Below are positions 5,457 to 6,534 of a stretch of DNA of 6,534 nt, piece by piece. Source of the stretch: JAQGJA01 sp965651535 (GTDB lineage Bacteria > Pseudomonadota > Alphaproteobacteria > Micavibrionales > SZUA-601). Under the pieces are notes generated by a model. It made no database searches and was not told the origin of the DNA. It worked only from the letters and a program-made list of their open reading frames with translations. The position numbers and the translations under genes were made by a program. The stretch lies in contig CBFGSX010000079.1 in NCBI GenBank assembly GCA_965651535.1, forward strand, positions 1-6,534, written 5' to 3'. Within the stretch, counting starts at the first letter, position 1; every line of letters starts with the position of its first letter.

Positions 5457-6455
5457 ATGTCGTCGTTTCAATTTCTCCAGCCGCTCGTGCCGATGCTTTC
5501 CGCCGTTTTAGCGACTGTGCTGGTGGATGTCGCGTTGCGTTTTCTGGTGCCGCCCGCCCGCGACCGCTTTGATCCGCTTTTGGGCATTCCCGCGCGCGTT
5601 GCGCAACGTCTTGAAAGCAAACTCAACCGCGTGGAGCGCACGCTTGCGGCACGCGGCACGCGGGGATTGATTGCGTTGTTGGTGCTGCTTGCCTTGGGTG
5701 TCGTGCTGGGGGCGGGGCTGACGGGTTTTTCGAAGCAGTTTGAAATGGCGATCCCGGTCATATTTTTCCTGTGTTTCCGCGTGACCTATCCGTGGACGGC
5801 GGGGCACGAGGTTCTCAAGGCGTCGGGTGTCGCCGGGGCGGTGGCGGTGCTCGCGCGTCGGCGCGTCCATGTGGCGGTGCCGACGAAAAACCCCGACAAG
5901 CACGCCGTGCTGCGCATGGTGATTGAATCGGCCGCCTTGTCCTTGCATCTGGGGCTTTTGACGCCCGTTTTTTGGGCGGCATTGGGCGCGTATTTCCACG
6001 TCTCGGCGGTCTTTACCGTCGCGCTCGTCGTGACGCTGCTCGAGGCCGTGCGCGTGGTGGTGACGACGGAAAACACCCACGCGCCCTTTGCGCGGCCTTT
6101 CCGCATGGTCGAGCTGGTGTTGAATTTCGTGCCGGCGCGCATTGCCGCCGTGCTGTGGATTTTGGCGGCGGTGTTCACGCCGAAAACGTCGCAAAAAGAT
6201 GCGTGGGATGGTATATTCAATCAATCGGCCAAGCACCGCCTGTATAACGAGGGCTGGCCGATTGCGGCGGTGGCGGGCGCGCTCAATATCGCGCTGCCCG
6301 GCGGCGCGGCGAAGAATGACTGGATCGGCCCGAAAAAGGCCACCGCGCAAGTGTCGCCGCCCGATCTGCGCCGCGCTTTGTGGTTGCACGCTGTGGCGCT
6401 GGGGCTTGTGGTGCTGGTGTTTACCGCTATGATTTTTCTGGGGCTGTCTTCATGA
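5457..6455 (+). CDS. CbiB/CobD-like integral membrane protein with diverged signature motifs
   Basis: A 332-residue polytopic protein that fits the scaffold of CbiB/CobD, the membrane enzyme that joins cobyric acid to an aminopropanol unit in cobalamin synthesis. Hydrophobic segments lie at about 11-31, 70-90, 95-111, 157-180, 182-203, 226-243 and 307-330. The best matches are FDPLLGIPARVAQRLESKLNR (38-58, like HPVRLIGRLIxxLExxLNR), IESAALSLHLGLLTPVFWAALGA (156-178), LNFVPARIAA (222-231), NEGWPIAAVAGALNIALPGG (264-283) and DLRRAL (303-308). Several usually conserved polar motifs are changed: GDP and HPV near the N-terminus, GRDT, the AEN-DG part, and NTLDSMVGY (here VTLLEAVRV). Synthase activity is therefore doubtful; a divergent paralogue such as the 'CobD/CbiB family' proteins or a related AmpE-like role is possible. 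The ATG at 5457 has no clear Shine-Dalgarno. The TGA overlaps the next ATG, so the two genes are translationally coupled. No other cobalamin gene is recognised here. Confidence 0.75.
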   Translation: MSSFQFLQPLVPMLSAVLATVLVDVALRFLVPPARDRFDPLLGIPARVAQRLESKLNRVERTLAARGTRGLIALLVLLALGVVLGAGLTGFSKQFEMAIPVIFFLCFRVTYPWTAGHEVLKASGVAGAVAVLARRRVHVAVPTKNPDKHAVLRMVIESAALSLHLGLLTPVFWAALGAYFHVSAVFTVALVVTLLEAVRVVVTTENTHAPFARPFRMVELVLNFVPARIAAVLWILAAVFTPKTSQKDAWDGIFNQSAKHRLYNEGWPIAAVAGALNIALPGGAAKNDWIGPKKATAQVSPPDLRRALWLHAVALGLVVLVFTAMIFLGLSS

Positions 6456-6534
6456 GTGTTACATTTGCCGATATTCGCGCCATGGTCTCGCAAATCGAGG
6501 AATGGCACGGCGTGCCGCCAGAAAATTTCCGCAA
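6452..6534 (+). CDS. unidentified protein, 3'-truncated by the window edge
   Basis: The ATG at 6452 overlaps the stop of the CbiB-like gene as ATGA and opens a frame that stays open to the window end, giving 27 complete codons: MSVTFADIRAMVSQIEEWHG, then VPPENFR. The overlap indicates an operon with translational coupling. The visible part is soluble, probably helical, and too short to assign. It does not look like the start of the CobC-type threonine-phosphate decarboxylase that often follows cobD. Confidence 0.6.
   Translation, partial: MSVTFADIRAMVSQIEEWHGVPPENFR

Noticed and set aside
5508..6389. A 293-codon open frame on the minus strand opposite the CbiB-like gene
   Set aside because: Extreme Arg/His/Gln content and no domain pattern; the plus strand has membrane segments and CbiB-like motifs.

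Overview
This 6.5 kb window looks like chromosomal DNA of a GC-rich alphaproteobacterium. That assignment rests on the protein style: a TrmH/SpoU-type RlmB with an Arg-rich N-terminal extension, and a PheS ending in the ESDLRWLRHYGF signature. It is inferred from memory, not from a database search. No tRNA, rRNA, CRISPR array or full insertion sequence is visible.

Layout. (1) 2-844 (+): the 3' part of rlmB, the 23S rRNA 2'-O-methyltransferase gene; its start lies outside the window. (2) 917-1252 (+): a small, unrecognised exported protein. (3) A 14-bp tandem duplication at 1239-1268 covers the stop of that gene and fills the 16-bp gap to the convergent pheT. (4) Reading leftward on the minus strand: a broken NUDIX-type remnant (5218-4963), then pheS (4833-3766) and pheT (3668-1269), the two subunits of phenylalanyl-tRNA synthetase. 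The pheS-pheT gap is almost entirely a 76-bp imperfect palindromic repeat. The usual upstream partner rplT is absent. (5) 5247-5414: a 168-bp non-coding element bounded by 35-bp perfect inverted repeats, each built from three CAGAG decamers. It sits between the NUDIX remnant and the next gene. (6) 5457-6455 (+): a membrane protein with the CbiB/CobD scaffold that lacks most of the family's conserved polar motifs. Its stop overlaps the start of a further, truncated gene at 6452.

How it works together. rlmB and pheST are translation housekeeping genes. The 4.8-6.5 kb part is more fluid: a decayed gene, a MITE-like repeat and a divergent CbiB-like gene, consistent with a small accessory patch next to pheST. 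The points most worth follow-up are the 168-bp inverted-repeat element, the repeat inside the pheS-pheT operon, the CbiB-like protein with lost signature residues, and the internally deleted NUDIX gene with what looks like an intact leaderless promoter.
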